From the NCBI RefSeq assembly GCF_044336245.1, contig NZ_CP172346.1, positions 5,890,001-5,954,000 of the forward strand: a DNA stretch of 64,000 nt. Reading direction: 5' to 3'. The stretch is from Schlesneria sphaerica. GTDB taxonomy: Bacteria; Planctomycetota; Planctomycetia; Planctomycetales; Planctomycetaceae. Each line of letters starts with the position of its first letter. Positions within the stretch are counted from its first letter, which is position 1. Positions 17,569 to 25,482 of this stretch are shown here, piece by piece. The notes beneath the pieces were generated by a model that saw only the letters and a list, made by a program, of their open reading frames with translations, did not search any database and was not told the origin of the DNA. A program made the translations under genes and the position numbers.

Positions 17569-18378
17569 TCAGCCGAAGTAGGCGACGCCGTTCTGGAACA
17601 ATTTCAAACCCGCGCCGTCCCCTTCCAGCTTCAGTCGTGTCCAGTGGGGATGTTGGGTGGCGAACAGGAAGCGTTCCGGGTGTGGCATCAGTCCCAGAAT
17701 TCTTCCGGTAGGGTCACTGAGTCCGGCGATATCAGCGACAGCACCATTCGGATTGGCGCTCCAGCGCGCGTTGACAGGGCGTGAGGGATCACCCTGAACC
17801 CAGTCCGCGTACTGGACTGCGATTTGTCCTTTCTCCTGCCACTGCTGAACAACACTCGGATCTTTCGGAACCAGTCGTCCTTCGGCATGGGCGATGGGAA
17901 GATCGAGGGACTCGATTCCGCGGAGGAAGACATTGTTCGACTGACCGACTTTCAGGTGAACCCAGCGGGCTGTGTATTTTCCGTTGTGGTTCCAGGTAAG
18001 AGTGGCGTCAGCGTCGCTGCGTTCGGAGGTGCCCCATCCCTCGGCCCCGTAGGGTAATACGCCAGCTTTCAGCAGCGTCTGGAAACCATTGCAGATTCCC
18101 AGAACCAGCTTGTCAGACGACAGAAAGCGCTTGACGGATTCGCCGAGATGGCCTCGCAATTGGCTTGAAAAGACCACACCTGCACCGATGTCGTCGCCGT
18201 AGCTGAATCCGCCAGGGATACACAGAATCTGGTAGTCATCGAGCAGTTGGGGTTGTTCGATCAGCCGGAACAGATGCACCCGGTCGGCCCGTGCACCGCA
18301 AGTGTCGAAAGCGTAAGCCGTTTCAATGTCACAATTTGTACCCGGTGCACGCAGCACACAAACGCGAGGCGAAGCCAT
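17569..18378 (-). CDS. purQ: Phosphoribosylformylglycinamidine synthase subunit PurQ
   Basis: PurQ is the glutaminase subunit that feeds ammonia to PurL in the fourth step of purine synthesis. The 269-residue protein begins MASPRVCVLRAPGTNCD. It shows the oxyanion segment IPGGFSYGDDIGAG, the nucleophile motif LGICNGFQTLLKAG (Cys) and the catalytic GLMPHPERF (His, Glu) near the C-terminus. The open frame extends upstream to 18654 but the extra residues are basic, low in complexity and absent from the family. AAGGAATG about ten bases before 18378 supports the shorter start. purL and purS are not in the window. Confidence 0.95.
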   Translation of the reverse strand: MASPRVCVLRAPGTNCDIETAYAFDTCGARADRVHLFRLIEQPQLLDDYQILCIPGGFSYGDDIGAGVVFSSQLRGHLGESVKRFLSSDKLVLGICNGFQTLLKAGVLPYGAEGWGTSERSDADATLTWNHNGKYTARWVHLKVGQSNNVFLRGIESLDLPIAHAEGRLVPKDPSVVQQWQEKGQIAVQYADWVQGDPSRPVNARWSANPNGAVADIAGLSDPTGRILGLMPHPERFLFATQHPHWTRLKLEGDGAGLKLFQNGVAYFG

Positions 18379-18882
18379 CTTCCATTCATTCCTTACAGAG
18401 GAACCGATCGTTCGTCGGATGTGCGACGAAGATCCATTCCCAACTCTTGACCGCCTATCATAACTGCGCACGGCCGGGTCACAACCGGCTCGGATCGAGC
18501 TTTCTTTCCAAGAGCAGCGAATTTTCCGCCCATTCCGCCCGGCGAAGCGTGAGCCAAGTGAGAAACGTGCTGTTCCACCCGCGCGACGCTTTGCGGAACC
18601 GAATCGGGGAGTTGAAGGTTTGGCACTTTCGTTGCGTGATTCTCCTGCGGACACTTCGCAAGCCGCAATATTAGGTTAGACTGGTTTGCAGAAGTTCAGG
18701 TGTCTTCGCCGTCAGGCCGCAAAAGGGAACGGCAGGGGTTCGCGAGGCCAGTGTTTCTTGTTGTTTCGCTGCGTTGAGAAGATGGATTGGGAATGACGAG
18801 CGATTGGAATCGGGTCTCCGGCTGAGTACGGCGATTTGTCCCTGAACGGTGTTCTGCCTCGTATCGGAAATGGAGTTCAATC
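18379..18882. other. Divergent intergenic region between purQ and the SYLF gene
   Basis: About 500 bases with no supported gene. Frames on both strands are extensions of purQ or short shadows. Promoters for both divergent genes are expected here, but I could not pick out a convincing pair of hexamers. Confidence 0.5.
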
Positions 18883-19956
18883 ATGCGACGGTATTTGATT
18901 CTTGCGCTCATCTTTTGCTCGTGCGGCCTGACAACAGGTGTTTCCCGGCCCCTGATGGCGAACGGACCGGCCGAAACGATGGTTGCTGCGGAGCAGGTCA
19001 TCTCGGAACTGATGGCCATTCCCGGGAAACAGATTCCTCAGAAACTGCTCCAGGACGCTCAAGGGATCGCCATTATCCCCAACGTCATCAAGATCGGGTT
19101 TATTGCCGGTGCGCGTCGTGGGCACGGCGTGGTTCTGGTGCGGGATCACGATGGTGAATGGAGTCTTCCCCAGTTTCTGACGCTCACGGGCGGGAGTGTC
19201 GGCTGGCAGGCAGGGATTCAGGGAACAGACGTCGTTCTGGTGTTCACGACACGTAAGGGAGTCGACGGACTGCTGCAAGGGAAGTTTACCGTGGGGGTCG
19301 ATGCTTCCGCTTCGGCCGGGCCGGTGGGGCGCGAAGCGGCGGCGGGAACGGATGCGACGCTCAGGTCCGAAATTCTGTCGTACTCGCGCAGCCGGGGACT
19401 TTTCGTCGGTGTTTCACTCGACGGATCCGCTCTTGAAATTGATCACGATGCTCATGCGTTCTACTACGGAACCCCATCGGGGACTCTGCCGAAGCGCGTT
19501 CCCAACGAAGCAAATGACCTGCGACAGCTCATGACAGATCTGACTCCGCCCCCCATCGTCGTTGCTCCCGGTGCGCCCCCCGCCACTCCTGTCGTTCCCA
19601 CGGAAGAACCAGCACCAGCGACCGTTTCTCCGAGATTGATCGAAAGCTTGCGACGCTCGCTCGTACGGAACTCGGACCAGCTTCAAGCCATTCTCAGCCC
19701 GGAATGGCGGCCTTATCTGGCGATTCCGAAAGAGCTGCGAGAATCGGGCGTGTATCCCTCACAGGATTCACTCTCCACAGCGATTGCGCACTTCACCAAG
19801 ATCAGTTCTTCGCCCGAGTATCGGCGGTTGACTGTCCGACCCGAATTCCAGAACACGTTCGAGCAACTGCGTGAATACGCACAGGCCGTATCGACGACGC
19901 AGCCCCTGCTGGAACTCCCTCCCCCGCCTGTCTCCACCCGCAAGTCGATCGACTGA
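18883..19956 (+). CDS. Exported SYLF-domain (Ysc84-like) lipid-binding protein
   Basis: An N-terminal signal peptide (MRRYLILALIFCSCGLTTG) precedes a SYLF domain over about residues 40-195: AQGIAIIPNVIKIGFIAGARRGHGVVLVRD, FLTLTGGSVGWQAGIQGTDVVLVF, SASAGPVGR and YSRSRGLFVGVSLDGSAL. In eukaryotes SYLF binds phosphoinositides. Bacterial members are exported and of uncertain role, probably membrane-associated in the periplasm. The C-terminal about 140 residues are a Pro-rich linker and a helical tail. GGAG seven bases before the ATG fixes the start. The gene appears monocistronic. Confidence 0.88.
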   Translation: MRRYLILALIFCSCGLTTGVSRPLMANGPAETMVAAEQVISELMAIPGKQIPQKLLQDAQGIAIIPNVIKIGFIAGARRGHGVVLVRDHDGEWSLPQFLTLTGGSVGWQAGIQGTDVVLVFTTRKGVDGLLQGKFTVGVDASASAGPVGREAAAGTDATLRSEILSYSRSRGLFVGVSLDGSALEIDHDAHAFYYGTPSGTLPKRVPNEANDLRQLMTDLTPPPIVVAPGAPPATPVVPTEEPAPATVSPRLIESLRRSLVRNSDQLQAILSPEWRPYLAIPKELRESGVYPSQDSLSTAIAHFTKISSSPEYRRLTVRPEFQNTFEQLREYAQAVSTTQPLLELPPPPVSTRKSID

Positions 19957-20283
19957 GTTCAGGATGAGAGCGACGCGAATCGTCGAGCATTCATCAGTTA
20001 AATGAAATCTCAGTGAATGGAGGCCACCGGCATTTAGATGTCGCGTGGCCTTTTCCCTGCGCACCGGGTTAATTGGGCTGTACGAGTCGCCTCTGTCCGT
20101 GAGTGTAAATACGTCCGGTTGCCGCTGAGGCAAACAGTGGACGATTTCCTGCATTTCATGCGGAAAAGCAGCGAATTGGGGGCTTGCGGATGATGGAAGG
20201 AATGCCTACTTTCGACTACTCTGAGTGATCAATGTCGCACAGGCGATTTCAAATCCCGGGTCATTTCTCCAAGGATGTCTGCT
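19957..20283. other. recA upstream region
   Basis: Nothing coding is supported in these 327 bases. I searched by eye for SOS boxes of the E. coli type (CTG-N10-CAG) and Bacillus type (GAAC-N4-GTTC) and found no convincing copy. A weak hexamer pair TTGCGG (20184) and TACTTT (20207) with 17-base spacing could be the recA promoter. Confidence 0.4.
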
Positions 20284-21348
20284 ATGGCCAAGGCTAAATC
20301 GGCCAAATCGTATCACGATTCCGACCCTTCCGAGTCCGATGAACAGAAGATGCTCGGAAATGCTTTGGGCCAGATTGAGAAAGCGTTTGGCAAGGGCTCC
20401 ATCATGAAGCTCTCTGACAACGCGTCGATGACCGTTTCTGGAATTGGAACCGGTTCGTTATCTCTCGATCTCGCCTTGGGGGGAATGGGATTCCCTCGCG
20501 GTCGCATAATTGAAGTCTACGGACCGGAATCGAGCGGCAAGACGACGCTCGCACTGCACGCCGTGGCGAATGCCCAGAAAGAAGGTGGTGTTGCGGCGTT
20601 TATCGATGCCGAACACGCCCTCGATCCCGCCTGGGCCAAGCGACTGGGTGTCAATCTGGAAGAACTGCTGGTGAGCCAGCCCTCTTCCGGGGAAGAGGCA
20701 CTTCAAATTGCTGAAATGCTGATCAAGTCCAATGCGGTGGACATCATCGTCGTCGACTCGGTCGCCGCTCTGGTTCCTCGCGCAGAATTAGAGGGAGAGA
20801 TCGGTGACTCGCACGTCGGTCTGCAGGCACGCATGATGAGTCAGGCGATGCGGAAGTTGACCGGCTGTATCTCTAAAGCCAAGACGACAGTCATCTTCAT
20901 CAACCAGATTCGCGAGAAAATCGGCGTCATGTTCGGTTCACCGGAAACGACACCGGGGGGCCGCGCACTGAAGTTCTACAGCTCGTGCCGAGTTGATGTT
21001 CGCAAGCTGGCAGTGCTGAAGGATGGCGACAACATGATCGGCATCCGCATGAAGGTCAAAATCGTCAAGAATAAGGTGGCTCCTCCATTCCGCGTGGCCG
21101 AGTTCGACATGCTGGGGACCCGGGGAATCAGCCTGGAAGGTGATGTCCTCGATATGGCGGCGGTGTATAATGTCGTCGACCGTAGTGGAAGCTGGTATGT
21201 CTACGGTGCCACGAAGCTCGGTCAGGGACGTGACAAGGCAAGGACTTACCTGGAAGAGCATCCTGAAGTCACGGCAGAACTGCGGGAAAAAGTCATGGCC
21301 GCGTTTTACGCCAGTGGCCAGAAGCTGGCAGGAGCGGGCGAGGACTGA
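20284..21348 (+). CDS. recA: Recombinase RecA
   Basis: RecA forms filaments on single-stranded DNA for homologous recombination and SOS signalling. Walker A GPESSGKTT, Walker B DIIVVDSVAALVPRAELEGEIGD, loop L1/L2 residues and the FINQIREKIGVMFGSPETTPGGRALKFY core are intact; the product is about 354 residues. AAGGA at 20271-20275 is eight bases before the ATG at 20284, whereas the ATG at 20275 overlaps this site, so I start at 20284. The N-terminus has a Lys/Ser-rich extension before the usual EQKMLGNALGQIEKAFGKG. Confidence 0.98.
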   Translation: MAKAKSAKSYHDSDPSESDEQKMLGNALGQIEKAFGKGSIMKLSDNASMTVSGIGTGSLSLDLALGGMGFPRGRIIEVYGPESSGKTTLALHAVANAQKEGGVAAFIDAEHALDPAWAKRLGVNLEELLVSQPSSGEEALQIAEMLIKSNAVDIIVVDSVAALVPRAELEGEIGDSHVGLQARMMSQAMRKLTGCISKAKTTVIFINQIREKIGVMFGSPETTPGGRALKFYSSCRVDVRKLAVLKDGDNMIGIRMKVKIVKNKVAPPFRVAEFDMLGTRGISLEGDVLDMAAVYNVVDRSGSWYVYGATKLGQGRDKARTYLEEHPEVTAELREKVMAAFYASGQKLAGAGED

Positions 21349-21410
21349 TCGAGATCGAACATGAGACGGCGACGGGCTCTTCCTCCTGCTTCTTGAGGCG
21401 TTCAACTCCA

Positions 21411-21641
21411 ATGTCAGACCAGGACTTGATTGCAACACCGAACAGAATCAATCCCCGCTTCGCAAACGGTGGGGAAGGAAGACTCGTCGTCGCTCGGCCC
21501 GGCCAAACGCTGGATATGTTCAACCTGCACAGCCAGGACAACGAGACTGGCTGGCGAGATCTGCGGAGTGCACGATGGCCACTGTCGTCTCGGATGGACA
21601 TTCCGTCCCCATGCCTCTTCTCCAGTGAGCGAAGCGGATGA
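21411..21641 (+). CDS. Possible small ORF coupled to the HtrA-like gene
   Basis: A 76-residue frame starts MSDQDLIATPNRINPRFANG and ends with a TGA that overlaps the first ATG of the downstream protease gene (ATGA at 21638-21641). It contains the readable segment GEGRLVVARPGQTLDMFNLHSQ but no domain I recognise, and the last third is low-complexity. The overlap and the otherwise gene-free gap after recA argue for a real coupled gene. The lack of a strong ribosome binding site and of homology evidence keeps this tentative. Confidence 0.35.
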   Translation: MSDQDLIATPNRINPRFANGGEGRLVVARPGQTLDMFNLHSQDNETGWRDLRSARWPLSSRMDIPSPCLFSSERSG

Positions 21642-23242
21642 TGATGCGTCAGGAAATCAACGTTTCGAACAGCCATCGTTCCCGCTTGCGGTCTGGTCTT
21701 GCCGTGATCGTCTGCGTCGTGATTTCCTCGACGTCCCTTCTCGCCCAGGACCCCGCAGTCGCGTTGGAAGATTCGATCATCAAGGTGGTCGAACAATGGG
21801 AACGTTCGGTCGTCAGCATCGCCCGATTCAAGCCCGCTCCGTTTGAAGCGGCGGCGGAAGACCAGAGGATCTTTCCACTGCCGCGCGTTCAGCGGGAATT
21901 GCGTGACGTTGACGTGCGACCAAATGACTTTGGTGCGGGCTGTATCGTGAGTCCCACGGAATCTGACGAGCGACTGGTCCTGACGAACTTTCACGTTGTC
22001 CGGGGTGGCCCGGTGTACCCCAATGTCAAAGCGGCGGACAAAACGGAATTGCTGGTCAATTTTGCAGACCGTCGGTCGTGTCGCGCGGCAATTATTGCCG
22101 CAGATCCTCGCAGTGACCTGGCCGTTCTGCGACTTGACTGGGAAGGGGCGAATATCAATCCCGAGGATTTTAAAAGCCTGAACTGGGAGTTGGCTCCCCC
22201 GCCCCGTAAAGGTCAGTTCGTCATTCTGCTCGGTAATCCCTATGCCATCGCTCGCGATGGTTCGCCGAGCGTCAGTTGGGGAATGGTCAGCAATCTGACA
22301 CGGCAACCGATTTCGTTTGGTCGTCAGCAATTGTTTGACATGGAAGAACGAGCCAAAGTTTCGATGCTTTATCGTCTCGGTGCGGTCATGCAACTTGATG
22401 CTCGCATGAATCTGGGGCTGAGTGGTGGGCCGGTCTTGAACTTGAAGGGCGACCTGATCGGCATCAGCACCTCCCTCGCGGCCATTGAAGGCTATGAACA
22501 ATCTGTCGGATTTGCTTTGCCGCTGGATGAGCACATCCGTCGAATCGTTCGCACACTGCTTGACGGGCAGGCCGTTGAATACGGCATGATCGGGATTGTC
22601 CCCGGCGAAATTAACGGCAACGAGTTTCAACGGCTGAATACGGACATGCCGCAACAGTCTGCCGCGATCGTGGTCGAGTGTGCTCATAGCTCGCCTGCCG
22701 AACTCGCCGGAATCAGTGTTAATGACGTTATCCTCGCCGTGAACGGGCAACCAGTCCTGTCCCGGACGGACCTCTTTCGGCTGGTCGGACTCTATGCACC
22801 GGGAACCGAGATCGATGTCTCGATCTGGCGTGAGGGGACCCGCCCCAATCGGTTCGACGTGAAGGTCAAGCTCGGCAAGTGGCCAGTCCTGGATGACGAG
22901 GGAATCATTGAAACCAATCCCCGGCATGAACCGTGGCGCGGAATCACAGTTGATTATCCGACCGGGATCGATCGTCTCCGTGACCCCATGGTCGACATGC
23001 GACGGGTGCTGGTGACCAGGGTTGACCCGGACTCTCCGGGAGACACCGCGCGCCTGCAAGTCGGGAATTTCATTACCCACGTAAACAAGACACCGGTCCA
23101 CACGCCGGCCGAATTTCACGCGGCCGTGAGAAACCTTTCGGGACCCGTCACCATTCGACTGGATGGAGATCCCCGTTCTATCGTTCCAGAAATCCGAAAG
23201 GGACGGATCGTCATCGTTCAGGATTCGCCGCCCGGCAAATAA
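21638..23242 (+). CDS. Exported HtrA/DegP-like trypsin-type serine protease with PDZ domains
   Basis: The 534-residue protein has a signal peptide (about residues 17-36, ending LLAQ). A chymotrypsin-like protease domain follows with catalytic H119 in TNFHVV, D160 in SDLAVLRL and S262 in GLSGGP. PDZ-like regions cover about residues 320-400 (SPAELAGISVNDVILAVNGQPV) and 440-520 (DTARLQVGNFITHVNKTPV). Ser262 sits in GLSGGP rather than the usual GNSGGP. It probably acts in periplasmic protein quality control. Three consecutive ATG codons open the frame; the first overlaps the stop of the preceding small ORF. Confidence 0.88.
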   Translation: MMMRQEINVSNSHRSRLRSGLAVIVCVVISSTSLLAQDPAVALEDSIIKVVEQWERSVVSIARFKPAPFEAAAEDQRIFPLPRVQRELRDVDVRPNDFGAGCIVSPTESDERLVLTNFHVVRGGPVYPNVKAADKTELLVNFADRRSCRAAIIAADPRSDLAVLRLDWEGANINPEDFKSLNWELAPPPRKGQFVILLGNPYAIARDGSPSVSWGMVSNLTRQPISFGRQQLFDMEERAKVSMLYRLGAVMQLDARMNLGLSGGPVLNLKGDLIGISTSLAAIEGYEQSVGFALPLDEHIRRIVRTLLDGQAVEYGMIGIVPGEINGNEFQRLNTDMPQQSAAIVVECAHSSPAELAGISVNDVILAVNGQPVLSRTDLFRLVGLYAPGTEIDVSIWREGTRPNRFDVKVKLGKWPVLDDEGIIETNPRHEPWRGITVDYPTGIDRLRDPMVDMRRVLVTRVDPDSPGDTARLQVGNFITHVNKTPVHTPAEFHAAVRNLSGPVTIRLDGDPRSIVPEIRKGRIVIVQDSPPGK

Positions 23243-23399
23243 GTCCCGCAATCCCGATCAGCGTCCGTCTTACAAGCAGCCCGTTGGTGTCACGAAGGGA
23301 ATCGCCAGTGATATTCCCGCTTGTGGTGCTCACCTGGCAGGCGACTGTTGTTTCTTTATCGATTGAGCTGACGAACAGGGAGTGCCGCTCGGGTTCGGC

Positions 23400-24593
23400 C
23401 TATCTCTGAGGAGTCAGGTTGGGAGCAGCGTTCAAACGGTTTACAAGAAGCTTTGCAAATCCCGGCCATACCGTTGCGACGAACAGTGACGTCGAAAGCA
23501 GCGTCGGTGAGCGTAAAAACCAGGCAAACCGCTGGCACAGATTCTGTCGATGTGCGATCAGCGTTTGATACTCCTGCTCCCATCCCTGGCCGACCTGCGG
23601 TGACCAATCCGTCCGAGCGACCGCCTGCTGAATCCAGGGCATGACCTGTTGTGCCGTTAACAATCCCCATGCCATACCCTCACCCGTGAACGGTTCAACG
23701 TAGCCTGCAGCATCCCCAATGAGGAAGACGCGATCGCTGGCAACGGGTCTGGTGGTACGCGTCAATTGCAAGGTTCCCTGCCATTCTGCTGCCATGAGGC
23801 TCGCGGGGACCGGCATCTTTGATTGTTCCAATATCGCCCTGATCGCCGTGGCAGGTGACCTCTGTTGACGCAGGAAATCACGATCGAGGGCTGCTGCGAT
23901 ATTCAGTCGTCCTCCTTCGACACGGACCAGCCCGGCGTATCCTCCTGCCCCTGCTCCCATCCAGATTGTCCCGTTAGCGAAATGACCTTCTGGTTCGTCG
24001 ATCAGGCAGCCTACTCCAACTCGGGACGACGCGACAACCTCAGTCTTCCATTCACTCGATTCCGTGGGACCGACTGATTCCAGACCCGAAGCCACAATGA
24101 CACACCGTCCCCTGACACTGATTTCAGTCCCCTCCTGCTGAATCGTGACCTCGCGGCAATCGCCTACTAAAGGGCCCAGCTTTGCAAGCTTTTCGGGCAG
24201 GAACCAAACCCCCGCAGAAATCGCCTCCTTCACCAGCGCGTCGTCCAGAGCCTCACGGGAAACCGCGATTCCGCCCGGCAGCGGAACATGAAGTACCTGT
24301 CTGCCGACGTGGAACGAGAAGTCATTGATGTCCGTTCCCCCAAGGCCCTGGACTACCTTGGTGAGACCAAGTTGACGGAGCACACCCAGTGCCAAATTAT
24401 TGAGGCAGGCACCACATACCTTACGCCGCGGGAAACGACGTTTGTCGATCAGCAGAACTTGCATTCCCAGGCGGGCCGCCTGCAGTGCTGCCACGGATCC
24501 GGCCACTCCCGCACCGATGACCACGACATCCCAGAGCTTCTGCTGTATGTCTCTCGCCGTGAATGGCTCCAGCGGCTTCAAGGCTTTTTCCAT
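23400..24593 (-). CDS. FAD-dependent oxidoreductase (geranylgeranyl reductase-like)
   Basis: The 397-residue flavoprotein has a Rossmann dinucleotide motif VVVIGAGVAGSVAALQAARLG near residues 24-44, the class motif RRFPRRKVCGACLN and the FAD-ribityl motif VFLIGDAAGYVEPFTGEGMAWGL near residue 290. This is the signature of the geranylgeranyl reductase/halogenase-like flavin family. Its start overlaps the end of the upstream methyltransferase by 16 bases. In bacteria such pairs usually sit next to a type III polyketide synthase and modify its product; no such synthase is in this window. The substrate is unknown. Confidence 0.85.
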   Translation of the reverse strand: MEKALKPLEPFTARDIQQKLWDVVVIGAGVAGSVAALQAARLGMQVLLIDKRRFPRRKVCGACLNNLALGVLRQLGLTKVVQGLGGTDINDFSFHVGRQVLHVPLPGGIAVSREALDDALVKEAISAGVWFLPEKLAKLGPLVGDCREVTIQQEGTEISVRGRCVIVASGLESVGPTESSEWKTEVVASSRVGVGCLIDEPEGHFANGTIWMGAGAGGYAGLVRVEGGRLNIAAALDRDFLRQQRSPATAIRAILEQSKMPVPASLMAAEWQGTLQLTRTTRPVASDRVFLIGDAAGYVEPFTGEGMAWGLLTAQQVMPWIQQAVARTDWSPQVGQGWEQEYQTLIAHRQNLCQRFAWFLRSPTLLSTSLFVATVWPGFAKLLVNRLNAAPNLTPQR

Positions 24594-25309
24594 TCGAGCT
24601 GCATGCGGGCGGGCCAGCTGCGACTGATTGTGGCACCGTGCAGTCCCGCGCGCTGAGCCATGTCCTGCAGTTCATTTGCAGTAAACGCCCCTTCAACCGA
24701 ATCAGGACCATCAGAATGAACAATCGGTGAGAACGTCACCAGCCACACGGCATAGCGCGCCATCAGATATCCGTAATAGCCACGGACCAGATCGTGCACG
24801 ATAACACCTCGTTTCGTCGCTGTAGCCATGGTCCTTAAGAGACGAACGGCATCTTCATTGGTGAGATGATGGAGGAACAAAGATGTGCCGATGACGTCAT
24901 AGTCCGTTGGCCATGCCCCTTGGTTCACGTCGAATGGAAAGAAGTGGCAATTCACTCCTGCCGTTCTGGCTCTTTCCTGAGCCAGCCCGATCGCTGTCGG
25001 ACTGATGTCGCAGCCATCGACAGTCACCCGCAGGTTTTCGCGACGAGCACAAAGTGCGAGCCGTACGGCGAGATCGCCTCCTCCGCAGGCAACATCAAGG
25101 ACCCTCAGTTCCCGTGTTGGATCCTCAGCAGCCATTCGGCGGATGACAGGCCAGAACGAGCGATGGACGGAAGTCATCGCATTGATACGCCCCAGAGCCA
25201 GTAGCGCCGTTCGATGAAAATCAGCATCCAGGCCCGGCTGGTCCATCCATTCGGGCTGGAGCCGGCGTTCACTCAAATCGAGACCGAGTCGAGACAGCAG
25301 GATTTTCAT
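24578..25309 (-). CDS. Class I SAM-dependent methyltransferase
   Basis: The 243-residue protein has motif I as LRVLDVACGGGDLAVRLAL (about residues 67-85), motif II VDGCDISPTAI and motif IV YDVIGTSLFLHHLTNEDAV, placing it in the class I small-molecule methyltransferases. Its last 16 bases overlap the FAD oxidoreductase start, so the two form a two-gene unit. The N-terminal 50 residues (LSERRLQPEWMDQPGLD) are typical of methyltransferases paired with type III polyketide synthases. Function in a lipid or quinone-like pathway is inference. Confidence 0.85.
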   Translation of the reverse strand: MKILLSRLGLDLSERRLQPEWMDQPGLDADFHRTALLALGRINAMTSVHRSFWPVIRRMAAEDPTRELRVLDVACGGGDLAVRLALCARRENLRVTVDGCDISPTAIGLAQERARTAGVNCHFFPFDVNQGAWPTDYDVIGTSLFLHHLTNEDAVRLLRTMATATKRGVIVHDLVRGYYGYLMARYAVWLVTFSPIVHSDGPDSVEGAFTANELQDMAQRAGLHGATISRSWPARMQLEWKKP

Positions 25310-25482
25310 GGCGAGAGTATATCATCGATCTTTGTCTCGCGTCCCTGAACCGAGTCTGGAAAAGAAACACATTCCATAAACTTTGTTGCGAGAGTCGCTG
25401 TTAGTAACGTCGTTTGTAAGGGGGCTTTCATCCTGAACTGTGATGGGTAGCAGCGTCGTTCTTGCACGGACCCTGTTCCGAC

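Noticed and set aside
18379..18654. N-terminal extension of purQ
   Set aside because: The open frame continues upstream but the residues are basic and low in complexity, absent from PurQ proteins, and a good ribosome binding site supports the shorter start.
19957..20283. SOS (LexA) box upstream of recA
   Set aside because: No convincing E. coli-type or Bacillus-type operator was found by eye. Planctomycete LexA sites may differ, so absence is not proof.
21293..23251. 652-codon open frame antisense to the HtrA-like gene
   Set aside because: It mirrors a real exported protease with full catalytic motifs on the other strand. Its own translation is Arg/Asp-rich and without domains, as expected of high-GC shadows.
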